Below are positions 50,328 to 58,215 of a stretch of 64,000 nucleotides of DNA, one piece after another (position 1 is the first letter of the stretch; every line of letters begins with the position of its first letter). Location of the stretch: assembly GCA_945861535.1 (NCBI GenBank), contig CAMAUZ010000014.1, positions 1 to 64,000 of the forward strand. The letters are read 5' to 3'. This DNA comes from Akkermansia muciniphila. Its GTDB lineage: Bacteria; Verrucomicrobiota; Verrucomicrobiia; Limisphaerales; BJHT01. The notes under the pieces are model-generated. The model had not been told where the DNA came from. It made no database searches and was given only the letters and a program-made list of their open reading frames with translations. Position numbers and translations under genes: made by a program.

Positions 50328-50390
50328 GGGTCGTAAACCGCGGCCAATTATCGCCCCCATCGTAAAACGGTCTGGACTATTTTACGACCC
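50328..50390. promoter_or_regulatory. nested inverted repeats before the DUF4143 ATPase gene
   Basis: GGGTCGTAAA (50328-50337) and TTTACGACCC (50381-50390) are perfect inverted copies, and inside them CGTAAAA (50361-50367) mirrors TTTTACG (50380-50386). The three CGTAAA-type half-sites lie 17-79 bases before the start codon at 50407. This looks like an operator with several binding sites or a leader hairpin; which cannot be told. The rest of 50081-50327 shows no gene. Confidence 0.55.
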
Positions 50391-50406
50391 ACCGAACAAT
50401 GGTCCG

Positions 50407-51606
50407 ATGAGCGAACGCCTCCGCCTTTACTCCGCCGTCCTGCAGGATCACCTCCTGAAAAACCGGCAGATGGCCCTGATCGCCGGGCCACGCCAAGTCG
50501 GCAAGACCACGGTCTGCCGCTCCCTCAGTGACGCCTATCTCAACTGGGACAACGCCGATGACCGGCGCTCGCTGCTGCGTGGTCCCGCGTCGCTGGCCGG
50601 GCTGCTGCAATTGGACCGCCTGCGCGCCCGGCCACCCGTCGCCGTCCTCGATGAATTGCACAAATACCCCAAGTGGAAAGGCCTGCTCAAAGGCTTCTTC
50701 GACACCCACGGCGACCGGGTGCGGTTGCTCGTGACGGGCAGTTCGCGGCTGGATGTTTTTCGCCGGGGCGGCGACAGCCTGATGGGGCGTTACCTGCTTT
50801 ACCGTATGCACCCCTGGAGCGTGGGCGAATGTCTGCGGACTGACCTGCCCGCGCGGGAGATTCAGCCGCCGCGCGAGGTGGCCGTCGCTGACTGGGATGC
50901 GCTCTGGGAACATGGCGGATTCCCCGAGCCGTTTCTGCGGCGGGACAGCCGCTTCACGCGCCGCTGGCGTTCCCTGCGGCAGGAGCAGCTCTCGCGGGAG
51001 GACCTCCGCGAGGTCGCGCACATCACCGATCTCGGCACCATGGAAACCCTGATGCAACTGCTCGCCGAGCGCAGCGCGCAGCCGTTGGTCTATTCCAACC
51101 TGGCGCAGGAAATCCAGGTGGCGGTGGACACCACCAAGCGGTGGATCGACCTGCTGGGTCGGATGCACTACGGATTTATGGTCCGCCCCTGGTTCAAGAA
51201 CGTCGCCAAGGCTCTGCGCAAAGAACCCAAGTGGTTTCTCCGCGACTGGAGCGGTCTGGCGGACGACGGCGCGCGGGCCGAAACCTTCGTCGCCTGCCAC
51301 CTGCTCAAGGCGGTCGAAGGCTGGACCGACCTCGGGTTGGGCGACTTCGAGTTGCGGTACCTGCGCGACAAACAAAAACGCGAGGTGGACTTCCTGATCG
51401 TTCGCGACCGTCAGCCGTGGTTTTTGGTGGAGGTCAAACTCACCGACGCGGGCCTCTCCCCGTCGCTCGCCCATTTCCAGTCCCAGACCAAGGCCGTCCA
51501 CGCCTTTCAGATCGTGCTGAACCTGCCCTACGAGCCGGCCGATTGTTTCAAGGTGAATCACCCCGTCGTCGTTCCCGCCAAGACTTTCCTCAGCCAGCTC
51601 TTGTAA
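50407..51606 (+). CDS. AAA ATPase with DUF4143 domain
   Basis: A 399-residue protein. The N-terminal ATPase has Walker A GPRQVGKT (27-34) and Walker B VAVLDELHKYPKWKG with the sensor TGSSRLDVFRRGG. A winged-helix segment (VYSNLAQEIQVAVDTTKRWIDLL) follows, and the C-terminal DUF4143 domain has a nuclease-like core: EVDFLIVRD and FLVEVKLTD. The family is widespread, often near mobile or toxin genes, and has no established substrate; the EVD...EVK pattern recalls PD-(D/E)XK enzymes. The ATG at 50407 was chosen because MSERLRLYS is followed at once by the domain. Confidence 0.85.
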   Translation: MSERLRLYSAVLQDHLLKNRQMALIAGPRQVGKTTVCRSLSDAYLNWDNADDRRSLLRGPASLAGLLQLDRLRARPPVAVLDELHKYPKWKGLLKGFFDTHGDRVRLLVTGSSRLDVFRRGGDSLMGRYLLYRMHPWSVGECLRTDLPAREIQPPREVAVADWDALWEHGGFPEPFLRRDSRFTRRWRSLRQEQLSREDLREVAHITDLGTMETLMQLLAERSAQPLVYSNLAQEIQVAVDTTKRWIDLLGRMHYGFMVRPWFKNVAKALRKEPKWFLRDWSGLADDGARAETFVACHLLKAVEGWTDLGLGDFELRYLRDKQKREVDFLIVRDRQPWFLVEVKLTDAGLSPSLAHFQSQTKAVHAFQIVLNLPYEPADCFKVNHPVVVPAKTFLSQLL

Positions 51607-51635
51607 ACCCGAACTCCGCAACGGCCCTTGCGGAC

Positions 51636-51738
51636 TCGGCCACGAGCGCGGCCTTCGGGCTGAAGCAGCGCGCGCCCGAAACGTTTTGAAGCGCCCAGTT
51701 CCAGCCGCGGATCGCCGCGGCGTGAACGCCGCGCCCCC
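51636..51738. repeat. degenerate family C element (copy 6)
   Basis: GCGCGGCCTTCGGGCTGAAG on the left and GCCGCGGCGTGAACGCCGCG on the right, with a weaker middle. It lies between the convergent DUF4143 and aldehyde dehydrogenase genes. Confidence 0.6.
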
Positions 51739-51739
51739 C

Positions 51740-53197
51740 TCACGCCGAGTAATCCAGATAAACCGTCTTGACCCGCGTGTAGAAATCCACCGCTCCGACG
51801 CCCTGTTCCTTGAACGAATCCGTGCTCGATTTTTTCACGCCGCCGAACGGTGCCTGCAACGCCAGCCCGGTCGAAATCTGGTTGATCTTCACCACGCCCG
51901 CCTCGATGCGCTCGGAGTACACCATCGCCTTTTTCAGGTCGCGCGTGACAATCGAGGCCGACAGGCCGACATCGACGCCATTGGCCACGGCCAGGGCTTC
52001 CTCGAAATTCTCGACCGCGAGCACCGCCACCACCGGGCCGAAGACTTCCTCGCGCGCGATGCGCATCGCGGGCTTCACGTCCGCGAGAATCGCCGGCTGC
52101 ATGAACCAGCCGTGCGCCAGCGCGCCCTCGGTCAAACGCGCGCCGCCCCACACCAGCCGCGCGCCTTCCTTCAACGCGATGTCGATGTAATTCAGGTTGC
52201 CCTCGAGTTCCTGCTGGTTCACCGCCGGCCCCATCGTCACGCCGTCGTGCAGGCCGTTGCCCACCTTGATGGCCTGCGCGCGCGCGACGAGTTTTTCGAG
52301 AAACGGTTCGAGCACGCTCTTCTCCACAATGACGCGGCTGGTCGCCGTGCAAGCCTGTCCGGTCAGGCCGAAGCCCGCCGTCACCACGAGCCGCGCGGCG
52401 AGATCGAGGTCCGCGTCCGCGAGCACGATAGTCGGATTCTTCCCGCCCATCTCCATCTGCGCGCGCGCCATGCGCTGGGCGAGCTGCTGGTAAACCTGAT
52501 TGCCGACCGTGTGCGAACCCGTGAAGGAAAGCGCCGCCACCGCGGGATTCGTCGCCAGCTCGCCGCCGACCGCGCGGCCCTCGCCGATGACGACGTTGAG
52601 CACGCCCTTCGGCAGGCCCGCTTCATCGAGCGCGCGCGCGAGTTCGAGCGACAGCGCGGGCGCCTGCGACGCGGGCTTGAGGATGACCGCATTGCCCGAC
52701 ACGAGCGCGGGCGCAAGTTTCCATGCCGGGATGGCCACGGGAAAATTCCACGGCGTGATCAACGCCACCACGCCGAGCGGTTGGCGCACCGTGTAGAGCA
52801 AGTTGCCGGGAAGATCATGCGGAATGGTCTGCCCGCCGTGGGTGTAACTCAGCCCGCCGAAGAAACGGAAAATATCCGCCGCGCGCTGCACCTCGCCCGT
52901 GGCCTCGGCCAGCGTCTTGCCTTCCTCGCGCGTGAGCAGTTGCGCCAACTCGGCCTTGCGCGTTTCGAGAATCTGCGAAGCCTTGCTCAACACGCGACCC
53001 CGCGCGACCGGCGTCGCCGCGGCCCAAGCGGGCGCGGCCTTTTTCGCGGCGGCGATGGCGGCCTGCGCGTCCTCCGCACCGCTCAGCGGATACGACCCGA
53101 CGGCCTCGCGCGAGTCGGCGGGATTTGAGGTGAGATACGTTTTGCCGGAACGGGCGGCTACCCATTCGCCGCCGATGAAGTTGGAATAAGCTTTCAT
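51740..53197 (-). CDS. aldehyde dehydrogenase
   Basis: A 485-residue NAD(P)-dependent aldehyde dehydrogenase. The cofactor-binding ITPWNFPVAIPAWKLAPAL, the Lys in VILKPASQAP, the catalytic Glu in QMEMGGKNP, and Cys283 in GQACTATSRVIV are present, with EEVFGPVVAV and PFGGVKKSS near the end. It resembles enzymes that oxidise 2,5-dioxopentanoate (alpha-ketoglutarate semialdehyde) or similar semialdehydes, but the substrate cannot be fixed. It lies 66 bases downstream of the pterin carbinolamine dehydratase gene and may share a transcript. The ATG at 53197 gives MKAYSNFIGGEW. Confidence 0.93.
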   Translation of the reverse strand: MKAYSNFIGGEWVAARSGKTYLTSNPADSREAVGSYPLSGAEDAQAAIAAAKKAAPAWAAATPVARGRVLSKASQILETRKAELAQLLTREEGKTLAEATGEVQRAADIFRFFGGLSYTHGGQTIPHDLPGNLLYTVRQPLGVVALITPWNFPVAIPAWKLAPALVSGNAVILKPASQAPALSLELARALDEAGLPKGVLNVVIGEGRAVGGELATNPAVAALSFTGSHTVGNQVYQQLAQRMARAQMEMGGKNPTIVLADADLDLAARLVVTAGFGLTGQACTATSRVIVEKSVLEPFLEKLVARAQAIKVGNGLHDGVTMGPAVNQQELEGNLNYIDIALKEGARLVWGGARLTEGALAHGWFMQPAILADVKPAMRIAREEVFGPVVAVLAVENFEEALAVANGVDVGLSASIVTRDLKKAMVYSERIEAGVVKINQISTGLALQAPFGGVKKSSTDSFKEQGVGAVDFYTRVKTVYLDYSA

Positions 53198-53263
53198 GTG
53201 TGTTTGGTAAAAGTGGGGAGGAACGAACCGCAACCGCGCGACTCAATCGGAGAATCGTGGCGG

Positions 53264-53542
53264 TCAGACCAAGCCGTCGAACCGCGCGGCCAGCGCAAAA
53301 TCTTTCTCGGTCAGCCCGCCGGCGTCGTGCGTGGAGAGCGCCAGGGTCACCTTGTTCCAGCGGATGTCGATGTCGGGATGATGATTCGCCTTCTCCGCCA
53401 GTTTCGCCACCGCATTCACGAACTTGATCGCCGCCGGAAAATTTTCGAAGACGAACGTGCGGCCGATGACCGCGCCCTTGCGCGTCCACGCCGGCACCTG
53501 CGGCAACGCGGCTTTGATTTGTGCGGGAGTGAGCTTTGTCAT
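53264..53542 (-). CDS. pterin-4a-carbinolamine dehydratase
   Basis: A 92-residue enzyme that dehydrates 4a-hydroxytetrahydrobiopterin to quinonoid dihydropterin. The signature EKANHHPDIDIRWNKVTLAL followed by STHDAGGLTEKDFALA is complete, with the active-site HH and the later HD pair. Usually it recycles the pterin cofactor for aromatic amino acid hydroxylases, none of which is in this window. A longer reading frame upstream passes through repeat sequence; the ATG at 53542 is the family start. Confidence 0.93.
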   Translation of the reverse strand: MTKLTPAQIKAALPQVPAWTRKGAVIGRTFVFENFPAAIKFVNAVAKLAEKANHHPDIDIRWNKVTLALSTHDAGGLTEKDFALAARFDGLV

Positions 53543-53644
53543 GCGCGGATAGATGGCACGCCCGCACGGAAGGGTCACGCGGAAAAACCCGGCGGCGGTT
53601 GGGAGGGCACGTCTGTCCGACCCAGAGAACATCTCAGCGCGCCG

Positions 53645-53781
53645 GTGTGGAGCCGGCATCCTTGCCTGCCGGTTCACGGGGTATCCCTGCTCCATGTGCC
53701 CGGTTCCGCCATGCCCCGCGTCCGGCTGGGGAATGGGCGGCACGGATGCCGCCCGAACCGGCAGGCCGGAAGCCTGCCCTC
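53645..53781. repeat. inverted-repeat element, family A (copy 4)
   Basis: GTGTGGAGCCGGCATCCTTG on the left, GGCAGGCCGGAAGCCTGCCC on the right, with inner hairpins GGGGTATCCCTGCTCC-like and GGGCGGCACGGATGCCGCCC. More diverged than copies 1 and 3. It fills most of the gap 53543-53908. Confidence 0.8.
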
Positions 53782-53908
53782 CATCGGCGGCGCGCTGGGA
53801 CCTATCAGGACCGACACGCCTTGCCAGGCAGGGTTTTGCCCATCCGAGTGGCCGGGCAGTTACCGGTTTCTTCCTTGTCCGAAAACGCGGTCACCCTAGG
53901 ATTCGGGC

Positions 53909-54109
53909 ATGAGCACCGTGATTGAAATCGAGAGCGCTGTTCAAAAGCTCTCGCCAAATGATCTGACCGCTTTTCGCGACTGGTTTCTCACGTTCGATGC
54001 CGCCCAATGGGACCAGCAATTTGAGCAGGATGTCGCCGCCGGCCGCTTGGACGTTTTGGCGGACGAAGCGATCCGCGACCTGCGGGCGGGACGTTGCAAG
54101 GATTTGTGA
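53909..54109 (+). CDS. antitoxin of a RelE/ParE-type pair
   Basis: A 66-residue protein beginning MSTVIEIESAVQKLSPNDLT and containing FRDWFLTFDAAQWDQQFEQD, then GRLDVLADEAIRDLRAGRCK. This is the pattern (EIExAVxxL...FRxWFxxFDAxxWDxQxExDVAAGxLDxLAxEAL) seen in small antitoxin-like proteins directly upstream of RelE/ParE-type toxins. Its stop overlaps the toxin's GTG start by the GTGA rule, so translation is coupled. The ATG at 53909 is the natural start. Confidence 0.8.
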   Translation: MSTVIEIESAVQKLSPNDLTAFRDWFLTFDAAQWDQQFEQDVAAGRLDVLADEAIRDLRAGRCKDL

Positions 54110-54369
54110 GGCACCGCGCCAACCCGAAGTTCTGGAAGTTCTATGAGCAGCTCCCAGCCGAGATTCAGGAGCTTGCCGACCAGAATTTTGCAGTCCTCAA
54201 ACGCGATCCGCGGCATCCGTCGCTGCACTTCAAAAAGGTTGGGCGGATGTGGTCGGTCCGCGTGGGCATTCACTATCGAGCCGCTGCGGTGGAAGACGGG
54301 GCCGATCTGGTGTGGTTCTGGATCGGGCATCACAGCGAATACGACCGGCTCATCGGCCGGTTCCGGTAG
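54106..54369 (+). CDS. toxin of RelE/ParE superfamily
   Basis: An 87-residue protein with the RelE/ParE fold pattern: FWKFYEQLPAEIQELADQNF (helix pair), LKRDPRHPSLHFKKVGRMWS (core strands), VRVGIHYRAAAVED and DLVWFWIGHHSEYDRLI (C-terminal strands with the frequent GHHxEYD end). Toxins of this family cleave mRNA at the ribosome or inhibit gyrase; which is unclear. The start GTG at 54106 overlaps the antitoxin stop; a TTG at 54094 is a less likely alternative. Confidence 0.85.
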   Translation: MRHRANPKFWKFYEQLPAEIQELADQNFAVLKRDPRHPSLHFKKVGRMWSVRVGIHYRAAAVEDGADLVWFWIGHHSEYDRLIGRFR

Positions 54370-54585
54370 TTCGGATCGCCCAGGGTCGCGGATCGTAGGA
54401 GGGGTCTCGTGCGAACGGTGGATGGCGGCGCGTTGAAATGGGCCGCGTCGAGGCGTCCCCACCCCCGCAGGGAAGGGCGCGGCCTCCTCACCGCGCCACC
54501 CACCCCGGTGACCATCAAATGTCCAAGCGGCGCGCTGAGGACAGACGCGCCCTACCCATCTTCGGCGCGGATCAACCGTTCCCGC

Positions 54586-55638
54586 TCACCCTCGTGGCAG
54601 CGGCTCCGCGAGCCGCCGCCATGCGGTGTCGCAGGGATAACGCAGCACGGTCTTCACGATGATTCCACGCACTTCGGCACGGGTGATCTTGATGCGCGCG
54701 GCCGGATCGAGCACGCGGCTGGTGCGCAGGCGGCGGAGGGTTTGGAGGCCAATTAACACGGGCCACGCGCACGCAAGGCGCAGGCGGATTTGCCCGCGTG
54801 GCAACGTGTTCGTGTATTCCCAGCCCGCGGCCAGATGCTGTTCTGCGCGGTCCAGCCAGCGGTCATACACCGGGCGCAGGCGCGGTTCGTGGGCGGGATC
54901 GAGCAGGTCGGCGGGCGTGAGTCCGCAGGACGCAAGTTCAGGTGCGGGCAGGTAGCAGCGGCCGGTGCGCAAATCCTTCGGCAGATCACGGAGAATGTTC
55001 ACGAGCTGCAGGCCCTTGCCGAAGCGGATGCCATTGGCCAGCAACTGCGCCTCGTCCAGCCGCACGTCGGGGAAAAGATGCGCGCGGCACATCTGGGTCC
55101 AGAACTCGCCCACGCAGCCCGCGACGCGATAGGCGTAGTCGTCGAGGTCGGCCGCGGTCGGCAGCGCGCTGATCGCGCGTTCGCCCGCGCGGGCAAAGCG
55201 ACGCAGGTCCAGCTCCTGTCCGCCCGTGATCGTGTCAAGCACGTCGTTGATGCGCTGGCGATCGGCGGCATCGCAGGCGGCCAGCACGGTGAGGGCTTCC
55301 TCGACGCGCAGCAGTAGCACGCGTTCTGCGACGGCTGCGGTGCTGGCCGGGCTTTTGTCGTGGGGAGCGGCGGGTTCTGCAAAACGCCGGAAATCCACGG
55401 GCGTGGAAGTTTTTCCGAGGATGCGTTCGCGCAGCGCCGCCAGCGCCGCGAGCCGTTCGTTGACGGGAACAAGCTCCGTGTCCGCAATCGTGTCCGTCGT
55501 GCGCGCGAGCAGATAGGCCAGGCCGATCTGCGAACGGATGGCTGCCGGCAGCACCCGCAGCGTGAGATAAAAGGACCGCGACACGTCGCGCAAAAGCGAC
55601 GTGAGCAGATCGTTGGAAACTCGGGGGGCGCCGGCCAC
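54586..55638 (-). CDS. squalene/phytoene synthase
   Basis: A 350-residue enzyme that condenses two prenyl diphosphates, most likely farnesyl diphosphate to squalene. The two Asp-rich motifs are intact: DTIAD (49-53) and NILRDLPKDLRTGRCYLP (second DxxxD near 217-221), with YRVAGCVGEFW before it. The length is like full-size squalene synthases rather than the shorter HpnC/HpnD proteins. No hopanoid or carotenoid gene is nearby. Just upstream lies a 13-bp tandem repeat. Start ATG at 55638. Confidence 0.88.
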   Translation of the reverse strand: MAGAPRVSNDLLTSLLRDVSRSFYLTLRVLPAAIRSQIGLAYLLARTTDTIADTELVPVNERLAALAALRERILGKTSTPVDFRRFAEPAAPHDKSPASTAAVAERVLLLRVEEALTVLAACDAADRQRINDVLDTITGGQELDLRRFARAGERAISALPTAADLDDYAYRVAGCVGEFWTQMCRAHLFPDVRLDEAQLLANGIRFGKGLQLVNILRDLPKDLRTGRCYLPAPELASCGLTPADLLDPAHEPRLRPVYDRWLDRAEQHLAAGWEYTNTLPRGQIRLRLACAWPVLIGLQTLRRLRTSRVLDPAARIKITRAEVRGIIVKTVLRYPCDTAWRRLAEPLPRG

Positions 55639-55673
55639 GCGCCGACTATCACCGCAAGCCGTGCCGCGAAGCC

Positions 55674-55725
55674 AGTCCGGGTTCGGAGTCCGGGTTCGGA
55701 GTCCGGGTTCGGAGTCCGGGTTCGG
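55674..55725. repeat. tandem array of a 13-bp unit
   Basis: Four exact copies of AGTCCGGGTTCGG run from 55674 to 55725, ending 36 bases upstream of the squalene synthase start (other strand). A family C-like GCGGCGTGAACGCCGCG word lies at about 55812-55828. Confidence 0.93.
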
Positions 55726-55891
55726 AGTTCCGCCTTCAGGCGGCGAGACGTCCGCATGGAACGAGAGCGAGCGGTAAATCCCACGCTCCTTTTCGCCACC
55801 ACGTTTCTGCGGCGTGAACGCCGCGCTCCTGGCGCGGGCCGGGCGCCCCGTCCGGCAGTACGTCGGGCCTGCTAAAGCCGGGACTCCGGAC

Positions 55892-57316
55892 TCACGGACT
55901 CAGCTTCGCCAGTCTGCTCTGCCACCGGGCCAGTTGCTTTTTCACTTCCTTCGTTCCCGGCGCGCCGATGACCGCGCGGCGTTGCATGGCGCGGTCGAGT
56001 TGGAAGGTCTCGGCGACGTCGGGACCGAACTGCGGGGAGATTTTCTGAAACTCGGCGACGGTGACTTGATCGAGCGGCTTGCCCGCCTGCTCCGCGAAGC
56101 CCACGACCGCGCCGACGACGTGATGCGCCTGCCGGAACGGCATTCCTTTTTTCACCAGATAGTCGGCGAGATCGGTGGCGAGCAGTTGCGGATCGCTGGC
56201 GGCGGCGCGGCAGATGTCGGCCTTGACCGTGGTGTGATCGAGCATCGCGGCCATCAGGCGCACGCAGGCGCGCACGGTGTCGGCGGTGTCGAAGAGGCGC
56301 TCCTTGTCCTCCTGTAAATCACGGTTGTAGGTCATCGGCAGGCCCTTCAGCAGCGTGAGGAGCGCGACGAGATTGCCGATGACGCGGGCTGATTTGCCGC
56401 GGGTGAGTTCGGCGATGTCGGGGTTTTTCTTCTGCGGCATCAGCGACGAGCCGGTGGTGTAGGCGTCGGCGATCTTGATGAAATTAAACTCGGCGCTGGC
56501 CCAGAGGATGACGTCTTCGGCGAGCCGGCTGAGATGCACGGCGAGCAGCGCGGCGGTGGCGCAGAACTCGACGGCGAAATCGCGGTCGCTCACGGCATCC
56601 ATGCTGTTTTGCGTGAGCACCGGGCGGCCCTTTTCATCCACGAAGCCAAGGAGCTTGGCGACGAATTCGCGGTCGATGGGCAGCGTGCTGCCGGCGATCG
56701 CGCCGCTGCCGAGCGGGCAGACGTTCAGGCGTTCAAAGCAGCCGCCGAGACGGCTGTGGTCGCGTTCGAGCATCTCGACGTAGGCGAGGAGGTGATGCGC
56801 GAAATACACCGGCTGGGCGCGCTGGAGATGGGTGTAGCCGGGGATGATCACGTCCGCGTGCCGCGCGCCGAAGGCGACGAGCGAGGACTGGAGCGCGATC
56901 ACTTCAGCGTGCAGTGCGTCGATCTCGTCGCGCAGCCAGAGGCGAACATCGAGGGCGACCTGGTCGTTGCGCGAGCGGGCGGTGTGGAGCTTCGCGCCGG
57001 CGGGAACGCGGCGGGTCAGCTCGGATTCCAGATTCATGTGGACGTCCTCCAGCTCGGGCTTCCACTGAAATTTACCGGCGACGACTTCCGCCGCGATGGC
57101 ATCGAAGCCCTGCGCGATGGCTTTGAGTTCCGCGCGCGTGAGCACGCCGATTTTGTGCAGCATTTCGGCGTGTGCCAGCGAGCCGAGGATGTCGTGCCGC
57201 CACAGCCGCCAGTCGAAGGAGATGGATTCGGAGAAGGCGGCGACGTCGGCAGCGGGGCCGCCGGTGAAGCGGCCGGAGCGGGAAACGGGGGAGGGCTTGG
57301 GAGTGGTCTTTTTCAT
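55892..57316 (-). CDS. argH: argininosuccinate lyase
   Basis: A 474-residue enzyme that cleaves argininosuccinate to arginine and fumarate, the last step of arginine synthesis. The pattern is complete: RFTGGPAADVAAFSESISFD, EDVHMNLESELTRRV, HTARSRNDQVALDVRLW, GYTHLQRAQP, and the signature GSSLMPQKKNPDIAELTRGK with NRDLQEDKERLFDTADT. It is a member of the fumarase/aspartase superfamily with normal length. Other arg genes are not adjacent (an ArgE-like gene lies at 10.6 kb). Start ATG at 57316; no Shine-Dalgarno sequence is clear. Confidence 0.97.
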   Translation of the reverse strand: MKKTTPKPSPVSRSGRFTGGPAADVAAFSESISFDWRLWRHDILGSLAHAEMLHKIGVLTRAELKAIAQGFDAIAAEVVAGKFQWKPELEDVHMNLESELTRRVPAGAKLHTARSRNDQVALDVRLWLRDEIDALHAEVIALQSSLVAFGARHADVIIPGYTHLQRAQPVYFAHHLLAYVEMLERDHSRLGGCFERLNVCPLGSGAIAGSTLPIDREFVAKLLGFVDEKGRPVLTQNSMDAVSDRDFAVEFCATAALLAVHLSRLAEDVILWASAEFNFIKIADAYTTGSSLMPQKKNPDIAELTRGKSARVIGNLVALLTLLKGLPMTYNRDLQEDKERLFDTADTVRACVRLMAAMLDHTTVKADICRAAASDPQLLATDLADYLVKKGMPFRQAHHVVGAVVGFAEQAGKPLDQVTVAEFQKISPQFGPDVAETFQLDRAMQRRAVIGAPGTKEVKKQLARWQSRLAKLSP

Positions 57317-57393
57317 GCGCGCAAAGCGGCGCGCATGTTGGTGGAGGGCAGGTGAAAGTCACGCGGGAAAGGGGCGCGGCACCTCGTAGCCTC

Positions 57394-57591
57394 GTAGCCG
57401 CCGACGTGAGGAGGCGGACGTGCGGGGGTGGACGCCCCGATCCGGGGCGCTGGTACCGCAGGCGTCCTCGGCTGCAAGTTCGCGGGGCGTCTCGCCCCGA
57501 GTCGGCACAGGCGGCGAAACGCCGCCTGAACTCGCAGGCGGGGACGCCTGCGGTACCGGCGACCGCTCCGCCTCCTCACGTCGGCGGCTAC
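57394..57591. repeat. nested inverted repeats, family J outside and B inside (B copy 3)
   Basis: The outer arms at 57394-57418 and 57567-57591 are 25 bases and perfectly complementary (GTAGCCGCCGACGTGAGGAG at the left end). Inside is a family B element with the perfect 16-base arms GGTACCGCAGGCGTCC (57452-57467) and GGACGCCTGCGGTACC (57542-57557). It lies upstream of argH. Confidence 0.93.
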
Positions 57592-57604
57592 GGGCGGGGG
57601 TGGG

Positions 57605-57799
57605 TCAGCGCGACAGGCGCAGATAGACCTGTTCGGGGCGCGCGGGCGGGGCGGGGGACCAGTCCATCGCCGTGTTTACGACCGCCCGCATTTGCGCGAA
57701 CCACCAGCGCGCGCGGTGCTGGCGCTGACCGCGCCGGGGCGCGACGGAGTTGTTGGCGGTCCGATTTTCGATTCCGAATTCCATCTGGTTGTTTTGCAT
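57605..57799 (-). CDS. small basic protein, possibly conserved
   Basis: A 64-residue protein starting MQNNQMEFGIENRTANNSVA, with an Arg-rich middle (PRRGQRQHRARWWFAQMRAV) and the end MDWSPAPPARPEQVYLRLSR. I recall short proteins in this phylum with the phrase WWFxQMxxVVxxAxDWxPAPPxRPEQ, so I think it is real, but I cannot verify this. The upstream region is AT-richer than its surroundings, which fits a promoter. The function is unknown. Confidence 0.5.
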   Translation of the reverse strand: MQNNQMEFGIENRTANNSVAPRRGQRQHRARWWFAQMRAVVNTAMDWSPAPPARPEQVYLRLSR

Positions 57800-58215
57800 A
57801 CGATGAACTTTCTGTTTTTATCTTTCTGTCGCCGGGCATCTTGCCAGAGGGGGTGGGTCATCTACGGGGCAACCCCCAAAGATTTTTCAAAAAAGTTTTC
57901 GGGGGGCAAAGGAGGCTGGGGGCGGTGGGGCGGCACGACCGCCGGCGCGGGGGCGGGACCGGCACTGAGACCGGTGATTTGGGGTGGAACACGGGGCGAC
58001 CCGGGCGCAGGGAGTTGGCAGGGGAATTTTGGGCAAAGGAATGGAGGCAAAGGAATGGGAGAGCGGGAGTGGGACTGCAGGCACTCATTGGCGGCTCTAT
58101 TTTTCTGCCCCCATTATTCTGCCGTTGGTCCGGTGTCGCTTTCGGAGGCCACGTCGGGCGGGGGCGCGCGGGACTGAGTTTGCGGTTTCTTTCGGGCGGT
58201 GGGACCGTTTGAATC
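57800..58215. other. gene-poor gap with unusual G/T-rich sequence
   Basis: Just upstream of the small basic protein the sequence is AT-richer (CTTTCTGTTTTTATCTTTC), then turns into GGGTGGGTCATCTACGGGGC, CAAAGATTTTTCAAAAAAGT and a G-rich run. I see no known family, no domain-bearing frame and no convincing hairpin with a T run. It could hold the promoters of the two divergent genes. Confidence 0.4.

Noticed and set aside
53543-53743. N-terminal extension of the pterin carbinolamine dehydratase
   Set aside because: It is read through part of a family A repeat. The 92-residue family start at 53542 is complete.
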